Shown here: piece by piece, positions 44,153 through 51,538 of the stretch
How the letters are laid out: each line of letters begins with the position of its first letter
Numbering within the stretch: the first letter of the stretch is position 1
NCBI RefSeq assembly: GCF_007992435.1
Contig: NZ_BKAG01000034.1
Span: forward strand, 1-64,000
DNA from: Prosthecobacter gellanilyticus
GTDB taxonomy: Bacteria; Verrucomicrobiota; Verrucomicrobiia; Verrucomicrobiales; Verrucomicrobiaceae
Length of the DNA stretch: 64,000 nt
Direction: 5' to 3'
The notes under the pieces: generated by a model
Database searches by the model: none
What the model saw: the letters and a program-made list of their open reading frames with translations, nothing else
What the model was told of the DNA's origin: nothing
Made by a program: the position numbers and the translations under genes

Positions 44153-44833
44153 ATGAAAACCCGGTTTTTATTCCCCGCACTCCTCACCCTCGCCACCCCC
44201 ATGCTCCTCACCGCCGAAGACGGCTGGCAGGAATGGTTCAAGGACGGCCTGGGAGATGCCAAGGTCGTCAGCGGCACCGCCTCTTATAAGGTGGAGGACG
44301 GCGTCCTCATCGGCACCACCGTCGATGGCAGCCCGAACACCTTCCTCATGAAAGGCCCCTTCAAGGACTTCGAGCTCCAGTTCGAGGTGAAGGTCGATAA
44401 CGAGCTCAACTCCGGCGTCCAGGTCCGCAGCACCCTCGCCAAAGAGGGCGATAAAGCCCCCGAAGGCAGCAAGGGCGACAAACCCCTCCCTCCCGGCCGC
44501 CTCTATGGCCCGCAGTGCGAGATCGCCACGAACGGCACCGCCGGTGACTTCTATGACGAAGCCCGCCGCGGCACCTGGTGGAGCATCCTCACCAAGACCG
44601 AAGCTGTCCGCACGGAAGAGTCCAAGGCCGCCTTCAAGAAAGACAACTGGAACCACTACCGCATCGTCGTGAAGGGAGACCACTACCAGAGCTTCGTGAA
44701 CGGCGTCAAAACCGCCGACTTCACCCAGCCCGGCGACCCCGAAGGCAACATCGGCTTCCAGGTCCACGGCATCAAAAAAGGCACCGGCCCCTACACCGTC
44801 CGCTGGCGCGCTGTGAAGTTCAAGACCCTCTGA
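44153..44833 (+). CDS. secreted DUF1080 (3-keto-disaccharide hydrolase-type) protein
   Basis: 226 residues. Signal peptide MKTRFLFPALLTLATPMLLTA. The mature part is a single LamG-like DUF1080 domain: GWQEWFKDGLGDAKVV, FELQFEVKVDNELNSGVQVRS-type core (FKDFELQFEVKV and NELNSGVQVRS), YGPQCEIATNGTAGDFYDE, and WNHYRIVVKGDHYQSFVNG. Family members bind or cleave sugars outside the cell; which applies here is unknown. A strong terminator follows. Confidence 0.9.
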   Translation: MKTRFLFPALLTLATPMLLTAEDGWQEWFKDGLGDAKVVSGTASYKVEDGVLIGTTVDGSPNTFLMKGPFKDFELQFEVKVDNELNSGVQVRSTLAKEGDKAPEGSKGDKPLPPGRLYGPQCEIATNGTAGDFYDEARRGTWWSILTKTEAVRTEESKAAFKKDNWNHYRIVVKGDHYQSFVNGVKTADFTQPGDPEGNIGFQVHGIKKGTGPYTVRWRAVKFKTL

Positions 44834-44858
44834 TCCAGCCAACCTAGGTCACCCTCCA

Positions 44859-44893
44859 GCCCTCAACCGTCTCCAAACGGTTGAGGGCTTTTT
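44859..44893 (+). terminator. rho-independent terminator of the DUF1080 gene
   Basis: GCCCTCAACCGT pairs with ACGGTTGAGGGC (12 bp, 6-nt loop), followed by five T. Confidence 0.95.
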
Positions 44894-44903
44894 GTTAGGC
44901 GCA

Positions 44904-44989
44904 GTCGCGAAGCGTCCTGGAGTGCGGTGGCAGAGATGCACGGGCCACCGTGCATCGTCGACACCGCTATGTGCGTGCTCATGACCTCC
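44904..44989 (+). repeat. 86-bp structured direct repeat, copy 2
   Basis: Second copy of the element at 43043-43128 with both nested stems intact. Again placed immediately after a terminator. Confidence 0.85.
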
Positions 44990-45011
44990 CTACCACCACA
45001 GCCTTGGAGCG

Positions 45012-45446
45012 CTACATGCCAGTGTTCGCCTCCTCGTTTTTATCGCCCTCATCATATTCATACCGCGGCGGCGCATACTCACTCTTGATCCGCGCGATGA
45101 TCTTATCCTCACGACTCCTGGCCCACTCAGGAAACTGAATGGACGAAAGATCAATGATGCGGTGAACTTTTCCGACGAGCATCTCTGCGTAGATCGTGAT
45201 CCTCTTCCACTCACCCTCCACCTTCTCCTCGTAGAAGATCTCATCTCTTCCAGATGATCCCACGCGCCATCCCCGGCGTTCATTCCTTCTCCTGGTGATG
45301 AGTCCTTGAATCAGTCCCCAGATGATCACAGAGAGCACCAACACACCAAAGGGAAGAGGATAGGTTTGGGCGGTCCAAATAACGCCCATACCCGCGATGA
45401 CGAAGACAGTCAGCGGAATAACAAGGTGTCGTAGGAGAGCTTTCAT
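45012..45446 (-). CDS. small membrane protein, unknown
   Basis: 144 residues. Two hydrophobic segments (about 9-25 and 30-50: VIPLTVFVIAGMGVIWTA and FGVLVLSVIIWGLIQGL) are followed by a basic patch TRRRNERRGWR and a soluble domain with beta then helical content, ending acidic (YEYDEGDKNEE). Not recognised. Last gene of the minus-strand series that begins with recF. Less GC-rich than the surrounding core genes. Confidence 0.55.
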   Translation of the reverse strand: MKALLRHLVIPLTVFVIAGMGVIWTAQTYPLPFGVLVLSVIIWGLIQGLITRRRNERRGWRVGSSGRDEIFYEEKVEGEWKRITIYAEMLVGKVHRIIDLSSIQFPEWARSREDKIIARIKSEYAPPRYEYDEGDKNEEANTGM

Positions 45447-45470
45447 CGATGAAGATGAACGAGTTGAGAT

Positions 45471-46025
45471 CTAATCCCAAAGCACCTGAAAAACACTCCC
45501 CTCCACCGCCAAACCAATTTTGCGTGCAGACACCTTCCCCACCCCGTCCGCCCCGAACCCGCTCAAAGCCTCCCGCTCACTTGCAGACAACTCCTTCGCC
45601 ACCAGATACACCTCCGAGGTCGCCACATCATCATCATACGGCAGCACCCACACACTGTCCGGACCATGCGCCTTCGCATAAGCCCGCAGCCACTTCGCCA
45701 GCTCCTGGGAAACCTCCTCATCCTGGTTCGGCGCCACTACCGCATCCGGAATCGCCAGAAACTCCTCCAGTCGCATCAGCGCCAGCGTCCCACTGCTGAC
45801 ACCCGCACCCGGCGACGAACCCCGACTCATATCCCAGGCAAAGTGAGCCCCCCACCCCAGCACCGCCCCGATCACCGGCCCCAGCACCATCGCCTCCCGC
45901 CCCGTCAGCACCGCCAGATAAGTCCTGCAAAGATAGACCACCGCAGCACCCACCAGCGCCCCCGCCAGCAGCGAGCCCCACTCCTGCAAACGCATCTTCC
46001 AAAGCTGCTGTTGGCCTTCAGTCAT
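45471..46025 (-). CDS. membrane protein with C-terminal soluble domain, unknown
   Basis: 184 residues from the ATG at 46025 (MTEGQQQLWKMRLQEW); an ATG at 46070 would add 15 residues and lie closer to the upstream stop. Two hydrophobic segments (about 20-38 and 47-65) precede a soluble domain with VWVLPYDDDVATSEVYLVA. The C-terminus (SARKIGLAVEGSVFQVLW) looks like a beta hairpin. Function unknown. Confidence 0.55.
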   Translation of the reverse strand: MTEGQQQLWKMRLQEWGSLLAGALVGAAVVYLCRTYLAVLTGREAMVLGPVIGAVLGWGAHFAWDMSRGSSPGAGVSSGTLALMRLEEFLAIPDAVVAPNQDEEVSQELAKWLRAYAKAHGPDSVWVLPYDDDVATSEVYLVAKELSASEREALSGFGADGVGKVSARKIGLAVEGSVFQVLWD

Positions 46026-46077
46026 AGTGGGAAAGGTAAGTGTTGAGTCAAACAACGTGCTGATGAGCATCGTGAGG

Positions 46078-46332
46078 CTACACGGCTACATATCCTTCTG
46101 TCCAATGATCCTTCCCGAGCTCGTATTCGTTGATGTGGAAGCCCTGCATGTCCGTGGCGGAGCCTGATTGAGGATCCACAATCTTGGGATGATCACAAAA
46201 GCCAGGCTGGCCCCTCAAACGGTCAACGGCTTGAACTGCATCCACTCGGGTAAGGTAGGCTCCGATCATTTTCACATCATCGACGTCACCCGGAAGTGTG
46301 TGCATGTGTTGAAGAATGAAGACGCTTTTCAT
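46078..46332 (-). CDS. small DUF7336-like protein
   Basis: 84 residues from the ATG at 46332. The pattern VFILQHMHTLPGDVDDVKMIG, AYLTRVDAVQAVDRLRGQPGF and HINEYELGKDHWTEGY matches what I recall of the DUF7336 family, small single-domain proteins of unknown role. Starts 20 bases after the preceding gene on the same strand. Confidence 0.6.
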   Translation of the reverse strand: MKSVFILQHMHTLPGDVDDVKMIGAYLTRVDAVQAVDRLRGQPGFCDHPKIVDPQSGSATDMQGFHINEYELGKDHWTEGYVAV

Positions 46333-46352
46333 GTGGGTGGAGCTCTGAAGGA

Positions 46353-46835
46353 TCACGGAGCTGAGAAAGGGCGGTTTTCTCGAAGTGCCGTGCGCCACGC
46401 ATGGTAGTCACCATTCGGACCACGTTCCAGCTCAGAGGCAAGTTGCTGCCATCGGGCAAACTCCATGAGATCAGCCATTTCAGAGAGTGCCGTCTCTGAC
46501 AATTCATCCTCCCATAAATCAATCATCAGGTCCGCTATCACTCCGTCAAAGCTCACTCCACTGAACCAATATTCACGAGGCGCTTCGAGAGACAGCTTGC
46601 AGAAAGATCGGTCCAGCGAGTCAAAAGCAGTCACTATTGTCCCGCATTCCCAAAGCGGAATGAGTGGGCGAGGCAATGCTGAACCTCGAGTTAATGACTT
46701 GTGCGGGCTTTCGCAACGATAGGCGAGCTCAGATCGTGAAGCAGTGCCATCAAAGAGTAGCAATACGATGGCGGGTAAACTCAATTGAATGAGCTCGGCC
46801 CGAATGGAATCACGATCGCGCACAGAAGCAGTCAC
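46353..46835 (-). CDS. hypothetical protein coupled to recF
   Basis: 160 residues. The start is a GTG at 46835 whose TG is shared with the recF stop (GTGA), so it is translationally coupled. N-terminal half: LIQLSLPAIVLLLFDGTA; C-terminal half helical and acidic (LMIDLWEDELSETALSEMADL). No recognised domain; size and style recall small immunity-type or SUKH-like proteins, but I cannot support that. Composition lower in GC than recF. Confidence 0.55.
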   Translation of the reverse strand: MTASVRDRDSIRAELIQLSLPAIVLLLFDGTASRSELAYRCESPHKSLTRGSALPRPLIPLWECGTIVTAFDSLDRSFCKLSLEAPREYWFSGVSFDGVIADLMIDLWEDELSETALSEMADLMEFARWQQLASELERGPNGDYHAWRTALRENRPFSAP

Positions 46836-47911
46836 AAGATTTCACCGGCCTCGATTTGTTTCACCACCCCCACCTCCACCCCATACACCATCCCGCCCAC
46901 CACCTCATCCCGCGCCCAGTCCAGCGTCGTCGTCGTGATGATCTTCTGCGTGCCGGGAGGCAGCAGGCCTAACAAAGCACGTCGGCGTTGCGCATCCAGC
47001 TCGCCAAACACGTCATCGAGCAGCAGCAGCGGCGGTTTGCCAGCGGCTTCCTCCAGCACACGTGCCTGCGCCACCTTCAGCGCCAATGCAGCGCTGCGTT
47101 GCTGACCTTCGGAGGCATAGGTGGAGGCATCCAGACCATTGAGAGTCAGCGTCAGATCATCCCGATGCGGCCCCGCTGCGGTCTGCCGGTTGCGACCTTC
47201 CTCGTCACGACGTGCGGCCAGTTCCTCGGCGAGACTGGCTCCCGAAAACCCCGGCACATAACTCACCTCCACGGCTTCCGCGCCGGTGCTCAGATCATGA
47301 TGCACCTTCGCCACATGCGGCCTCACCGAATCCATCAAACTCTGCCGGCGATCCCGCAGCACCTGCGCAAACTCATCCATGACCCCGGCAAAAGCATCCG
47401 CCTGCCGCCACTGGATCACCGCGTCACGCTTCAGCACATAGTTGCGACCCCGCACCGCGCGCTCATAGCCACGAAGCGCCTTCAGATAATCCGGAAACAT
47501 CTGGCTCGCGGCAAAGTCCAGATACCGCCGCCGATGCTCCGCACCACCGCGCAGCAGGTTCATGTCCCGATGATCCATCCACACCACCAGACCGCTCTGC
47601 GCCAGGTAGTCTCCCGACCTTCCACACACCGCTCCGTCGATGGCCAGCCGCCGCGCCGTGGCGGACTGCGCACAGCGCACTTTTTTACCATCCAGCGTGC
47701 CCTCCACCAGCATCGTCGTCGCCCCCAGGCGGATCAGCTCGCCCTTCTGGCTGGTGCGCGGGGACTGCAGCCGCAGCAGCACACAGGCCGCCTCCATAAG
47801 CGATGTCTTCCCCTGCGCGTTCCGCCCGATGAACAGCGTCGTCTCTGGATGCAGCGGCACACGGCACTCCGTGAAGCAGCGGAAATCTCGGAGCAGTAGG
47901 TCGGACAGCAT
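46832..47911 (-). CDS. recF: DNA replication and repair protein RecF
   Basis: 359 residues from the ATG at 47911, which gives the canonical LSDLLLRDFRCFTECRVPL start; longer frames lack family similarity. Walker A is IGRNAQGKTSLMEAA, the signature region is ASEGQQRSAALALK, and Walker B is LLLLDDVFGELD. AAGPHRDDLTLTLNG is a RecF-specific stretch. SMC-like ATPase that loads RecA at gapped DNA with RecO and RecR. Not in the dnaA-dnaN-recF context here; instead divergent from hisS and followed by small unknown genes. Confidence 0.95.
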   Translation of the reverse strand: MLSDLLLRDFRCFTECRVPLHPETTLFIGRNAQGKTSLMEAACVLLRLQSPRTSQKGELIRLGATTMLVEGTLDGKKVRCAQSATARRLAIDGAVCGRSGDYLAQSGLVVWMDHRDMNLLRGGAEHRRRYLDFAASQMFPDYLKALRGYERAVRGRNYVLKRDAVIQWRQADAFAGVMDEFAQVLRDRRQSLMDSVRPHVAKVHHDLSTGAEAVEVSYVPGFSGASLAEELAARRDEEGRNRQTAAGPHRDDLTLTLNGLDASTYASEGQQRSAALALKVAQARVLEEAAGKPPLLLLDDVFGELDAQRRRALLGLLPPGTQKIITTTTLDWARDEVVGGMVYGVEVGVVKQIEAGEIL

Positions 47912-48018
47912 GCGGGAGCAGAAGGCGGGGGAAAAGGGCAGGGGACGCGTAGATACGCGGGTGGCAGGGTTTTCGGTTGAATTGGCGGGCCTGGCGGGCA
48001 TGGGTCGTGGTCCAGATC

Positions 48019-49308
48019 ATGGCCACTTTCCGCACCGTTAAAGGCTTCCGCGACTTCTTCCCCGAAGACTGCGCTCTCCGCAATTACATCTTCGACACCT
48101 GGCGTCAGGTGGCGCGCCGCTATGGCTTCGTGGAATACGAGGCCCCGCTGGTGGAGACCACGGACCTTTATCGCAAAAAAAGCGGGGACGAGATCACCAG
48201 CCAGCTCTTCTGCTTTGAGGACAAGGCCGGCCGCGAAATCTCCCTCCGCCCTGAGGTCACCCCCTCCCTGGCCCGCATGGCCACCACCCGCCAGCGTGAC
48301 TACAAGAAGCCCATGAAGTGGTTTCAGATCGGTTCCTGCTTCCGCTATGAGGAGCCCCAGGAAGGCCGCTCACGAGAGTTCATCCAGTTCAATGCCGACA
48401 TCCTCGGCGATGCCAGCTCCGGCACAGATGCCGAGCTCGTCGCGCTCGCGGTGGACGTCATGCTCGCCTTCGGCATCAAGGCCGAGGACTTTGTCATCCG
48501 CCTGAGCAACCGCCAGATCTGGACCCAGTATCTCACGGAGAAAGCCGTGCCTGAGGAGCACGCCACCACCTTCCTTTCCATCATCGATAAGATCGAGCGC
48601 GCGAAGCCCGAGGACACCGCCGAGAAGCTCTCCAACATCGGCCTCAGCCTCGAAGACGTCCGCGCCTTCATGACCGCAGCGGATGAGAATCACCCCATCT
48701 TCGCCACCCTGCGCGCTGATCTCGAGGCCCGCGGCCTGTGGCAATACGTCCGCATCGATGCCAGCATCGTCCGCGGCCTCGCCTACTACACCGGCACCGT
48801 TTTCGAAGTCTTCGATCTCAAGCACGGCCTGCGCGCCGTCGCCGGCGGCGGCCGCTATGACAAGCTCTGCGCCCTGATGAGCGATGGCAGCGTGGACATG
48901 CCCTCCGCAGGTTTTGCCATGGGAGATGTCGTGCTCGGCATCCTCCTTTCCAAAACCCCCGGCGCCCAGTTCGGCATCACCGACTACCTCAATTCCCAAA
49001 TGGGCGTGGATGCCTACGTCGTCGTGGCTGATGAAGCCCAGCGCGCTCCCGCTCTTGCTGCCGTGCAGGCCCTGCGCGCTGCTGGTGTGCGTGTCGACTT
49101 CGCCATGACCGCCCAAAAGGTCGGCAAGCAGTTCCAGGCCGCTGAGAACGTCAAAGCCCGCTTCGCCCTCGTCTTCGGTGCCGAGTATCCCCAGGTGCAG
49201 ATGAAGAACCTCGTCAGCCGCGAGCAGACCATGGTCGCCGCCGAGGACCTCGCCTCCACCGTCGTCCAGGCCGTGAAGCAACCGTTGGTAGGCAAGCTGA
49301 TCGCTTGA
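48019..49308 (+). CDS. hisS: histidyl-tRNA synthetase
   Basis: Class II aminoacyl-tRNA synthetase, 429 residues. The ATG at 48019 gives MATFRTVKGFRDFFPED, the usual motif-1 entry. Motif 2 is FQIGSCFRYEEPQEGRSREF, the HisRS-specific motif RGLAYYTGTVFEVF is intact, and AGGGRYDKLC precedes motif 3 (SAGFAMGDVVLG). The C-terminal anticodon-binding domain (about 330-429) includes AYVVVADEAQR and FALVFGAEYPQVQMKNL. Confidence 0.96.
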   Translation: MATFRTVKGFRDFFPEDCALRNYIFDTWRQVARRYGFVEYEAPLVETTDLYRKKSGDEITSQLFCFEDKAGREISLRPEVTPSLARMATTRQRDYKKPMKWFQIGSCFRYEEPQEGRSREFIQFNADILGDASSGTDAELVALAVDVMLAFGIKAEDFVIRLSNRQIWTQYLTEKAVPEEHATTFLSIIDKIERAKPEDTAEKLSNIGLSLEDVRAFMTAADENHPIFATLRADLEARGLWQYVRIDASIVRGLAYYTGTVFEVFDLKHGLRAVAGGGRYDKLCALMSDGSVDMPSAGFAMGDVVLGILLSKTPGAQFGITDYLNSQMGVDAYVVVADEAQRAPALAAVQALRAAGVRVDFAMTAQKVGKQFQAAENVKARFALVFGAEYPQVQMKNLVSREQTMVAAEDLASTVVQAVKQPLVGKLIA

Positions 49309-49343
49309 TCTGTTGGTGAGGTCGAAAGGCCTGTCTGGTCGTA

Positions 49344-49365
49344 CCACCCCATTCCGATGGGGTGG
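49344..49365. repeat. palindrome, family member 2
   Basis: CCACCCCATT-CC-GATGGGGTGG, one base different from 43162-43183 and preceded by the same GTA. It sits 36 bases after the hisS stop and may help end transcription between the converging genes. Confidence 0.7.
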
Positions 49366-49402
49366 AGGGAGTCCGGTGTAGTCGCGAATCGATCGAAAAT
49401 TC

Positions 49403-50047
49403 TCACCCTCCCCGATACACACTCACCCAGTCCTTGAAGAAGATCATCTGGCTCTTCAGCCGGCGCTTGCGGAAGATCCCCTGACCTTCGCGATCCGCCT
49501 CCGTTCCTTGCTTGGAGTTAGGCCCCGTGTTGCCTTCGATCGTCAGGATCGCATTCCCCAGATCACGCTCCACGATGCCCGTGTGCCCGATGCGCCAGCG
49601 CCGCTCCTGCTCGATGTAGTGCAGCACGCCAAAGGTGTCCGCAGGCCGCGCCATGTAGCCGCTGTTGGAGGCCCAGTAGTTCCCATACACCATGTCCGAG
49701 GCACGCGCCGTGCGCGGATACAGACTCGGAAAGCCGGACTGAATGCCCACGAAATGCACAAAGGCGGCGCAGTAAGGTAGCTGCCTCCCCTGCAGGCCCA
49801 CGGTCGATAAAATAGCGTCGATGTTCTGCCCGTCATTCTTCCCTGTGGCCTCTTTCCAGCCCACGTAGCGGCTCGCCTCCCACACCACACGACCGCGCAC
49901 CTGATCCATCGTGCTCACCGGATTTTGCATCGTGGCATAAGCCGGCACCTGGTGATCATACGCCGGCTGCATCGGCATGTTCGGCGCGGGTGTCATCGCC
50001 ATCACGGCCAGCGCCAGCACACAGATCACCGCATACGGCCAGTTCAT
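49403..50047 (-). CDS. exported Cys/His hydrolase, probably cell-wall acting
   Basis: 214 residues. N-terminal hydrophobic segment (about 5-22) suits export. Residues about 50-200 resemble NlpC/CHAP-like peptidoglycan hydrolases: VVWEASRYVGWKEATGKND, catalytic Cys93 in LPYCAAFVHFVG, His155 in RIGHTGIVE, and then LTIEGNTGP, the third conserved strand with a polar residue. It ends in RRLKSQMIFFKDWVSVYR. Its ATG overlaps the stop of the membrane-protein gene upstream (ATGA). Similar domains occur in phage lysins, but it could equally be a host enzyme. Confidence 0.75.
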   Translation of the reverse strand: MNWPYAVICVLALAVMAMTPAPNMPMQPAYDHQVPAYATMQNPVSTMDQVRGRVVWEASRYVGWKEATGKNDGQNIDAILSTVGLQGRQLPYCAAFVHFVGIQSGFPSLYPRTARASDMVYGNYWASNSGYMARPADTFGVLHYIEQERRWRIGHTGIVERDLGNAILTIEGNTGPNSKQGTEADREGQGIFRKRRLKSQMIFFKDWVSVYRGG

Positions 50048-50472
50048 GCGTCACCTCCGGCGCCCAGCGCGGTGATTTTCACAAAGGTCCAGATCAGCAC
50101 CGTCATCACCGCCACCAGCATCCACAGGCGATGCGGCGCCGGCACGCCATGGAAGTCCTGGCGGAATTTTTCACCATCCAGATACTCGGACAAAGTGGGG
50201 AAGCTGAAGTGAAAGATCAGCCACACCGTCATCACCGCAAACGACGTGCCCAGGGTGCCAAACACCAGCACATGCACCATGCCGAAGTCACTCACCGCCG
50301 AGGTCGGGTCCACCTTCTGGATGAAGTAAGGCACGATGCGGAAGGCCGCCAGCAGCAGACACCAGATGAGGATGTCACGCACGTTGTTCAGCAGGAAGCG
50401 GAGGGAGAAGGGCCGCTTTCTGGGAGCGGGTTCGGGCGGTGTCGGAGAGGCGGGAGCTTCGGGTTCACTCAT
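50044..50472 (-). CDS. small three-helix membrane protein coupled to the hydrolase
   Basis: 142 residues. Pro/Ala-rich N-terminus (PEAPASPTPPEPAPRKRPF), then hydrophobic segments at about 30-48, 62-86 and 115-135, with a charged loop LSEYLDGEKFRQDFHG. Stop overlaps the hydrolase start by 4 bases. Holin-like by position and topology only; no holin family is recognised. Confidence 0.65.
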   Translation of the reverse strand: MSEPEAPASPTPPEPAPRKRPFSLRFLLNNVRDILIWCLLLAAFRIVPYFIQKVDPTSAVSDFGMVHVLVFGTLGTSFAVMTVWLIFHFSFPTLSEYLDGEKFRQDFHGVPAPHRLWMLVAVMTVLIWTFVKITALGAGGDA

Positions 50473-50570
50473 GACACCTCATCCCTAGCGGAGGCACTCG
50501 CGGCGGGTCAATGCCCAAGTCAGGATTCTTGACACCTCGCGCATCCGCCTGACCATGCATTGCCCCCTGC

Positions 50571-51524
50571 ATGAGCCTCGCTGATCCACTGCCAGACCGC
50601 CCACGAATCGCCATTGTCGGTGCCGGAGCCGTCGGCTGCTACTACGGGGGCAGGCTGGCCGAGCACGGCCACGATGTGCACTTTCTCATGCGCTCCGACT
50701 ATGACGCGGTGATGCGTGACGGCCTGCACATCTCCAGCCCTCTTGGCGATGCCCATCTCCAGGTGCAGGCGCATCGCAGCGCGCAGGACATCGGCCCCTG
50801 TGACCTCGTCATCATCGCGCTGAAGGCCACTTCGAATCCCGTGCTGCTGGAGGTCCTGCCTCCGCTCATGCATGACAAGACCTTGTTGTTGACCTTCCAG
50901 AACGGTCTCGGCAATGAAGAGTTCCTCGCAGAACATTTTGGAGTAGATCGCGTGCTCGGCGGACTCTGCTTCGTCTGCATCAATCGCACCGCTCCAGGCC
51001 GGATCCTCCACATCGCCCAAGGCAGGATCAATCTCGGTGAACACACACGCTCTCCGCTGCCTCGCACCCATGGCATTGCCGAAGCATTTCAAGCCTCGAA
51101 AATCGACTGTGTCATCGAGCCCAGCCTCGCCGCAGCACGCTGGAAGAAGCTGGTTTGGAACATCCCCTTCAACGGTCTCTCCATCGCTGCGGGTGGCATC
51201 GATACCGCCGCGATCCTCGCTGATCCTGCCCTCGAACAGCGTGTGCGTGATCTCATGCACGAGATCATCACCACCGCGCGCGCCCTCGGGCATGAGGTCT
51301 CTTTCGATCTCATCCATGACATGATCGAGCGCACCCGCACCATGAGCGGTTATCGCCCTTCCTCCTTGATCGACTTCGATGAAGGCCGCGAGGTCGAGCT
51401 CGAGCCCATCTGGGGCGCTCCCGTGCGCCAGGCTGAACTCGCTGGTCTCACCATGCCTCGCGTGAGCCAGCTTTTGTCGGAACTCCGTTCGCGAATCCAG
51501 TCCAGAGCCTCCTGTTCGGACTAA
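50571..51524 (+). CDS. panE: 2-dehydropantoate 2-reductase
   Basis: 317 residues. Reduces ketopantoate to pantoate with NADPH in pantothenate/CoA synthesis. N-terminal Rossmann motif IAIVGAGAVGCYYGGRLA with the usual GxGxxG, then DLVIIALKATSNP and LLTFQNGLGNEEFLA. The catalytic lysine lies in AARWKKLVWNIPFNGLS, and the C-terminal helical domain has RPSSLIDFDEGREVELEPIWG. Other members of this fold act on related keto acids, so the exact substrate is probable, not certain. 14 bases before the FAD oxidase gene. Confidence 0.88.
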   Translation: MSLADPLPDRPRIAIVGAGAVGCYYGGRLAEHGHDVHFLMRSDYDAVMRDGLHISSPLGDAHLQVQAHRSAQDIGPCDLVIIALKATSNPVLLEVLPPLMHDKTLLLTFQNGLGNEEFLAEHFGVDRVLGGLCFVCINRTAPGRILHIAQGRINLGEHTRSPLPRTHGIAEAFQASKIDCVIEPSLAAARWKKLVWNIPFNGLSIAAGGIDTAAILADPALEQRVRDLMHEIITTARALGHEVSFDLIHDMIERTRTMSGYRPSSLIDFDEGREVELEPIWGAPVRQAELAGLTMPRVSQLLSELRSRIQSRASCSD

Positions 51525-51538
51525 TCCGCATCCACTCT

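Noticed and set aside
49403-50472. Prophage remnant
   Set aside because: No capsid, tail, integrase or terminase gene is nearby; only the two-gene arrangement recalls phage lysis genes.
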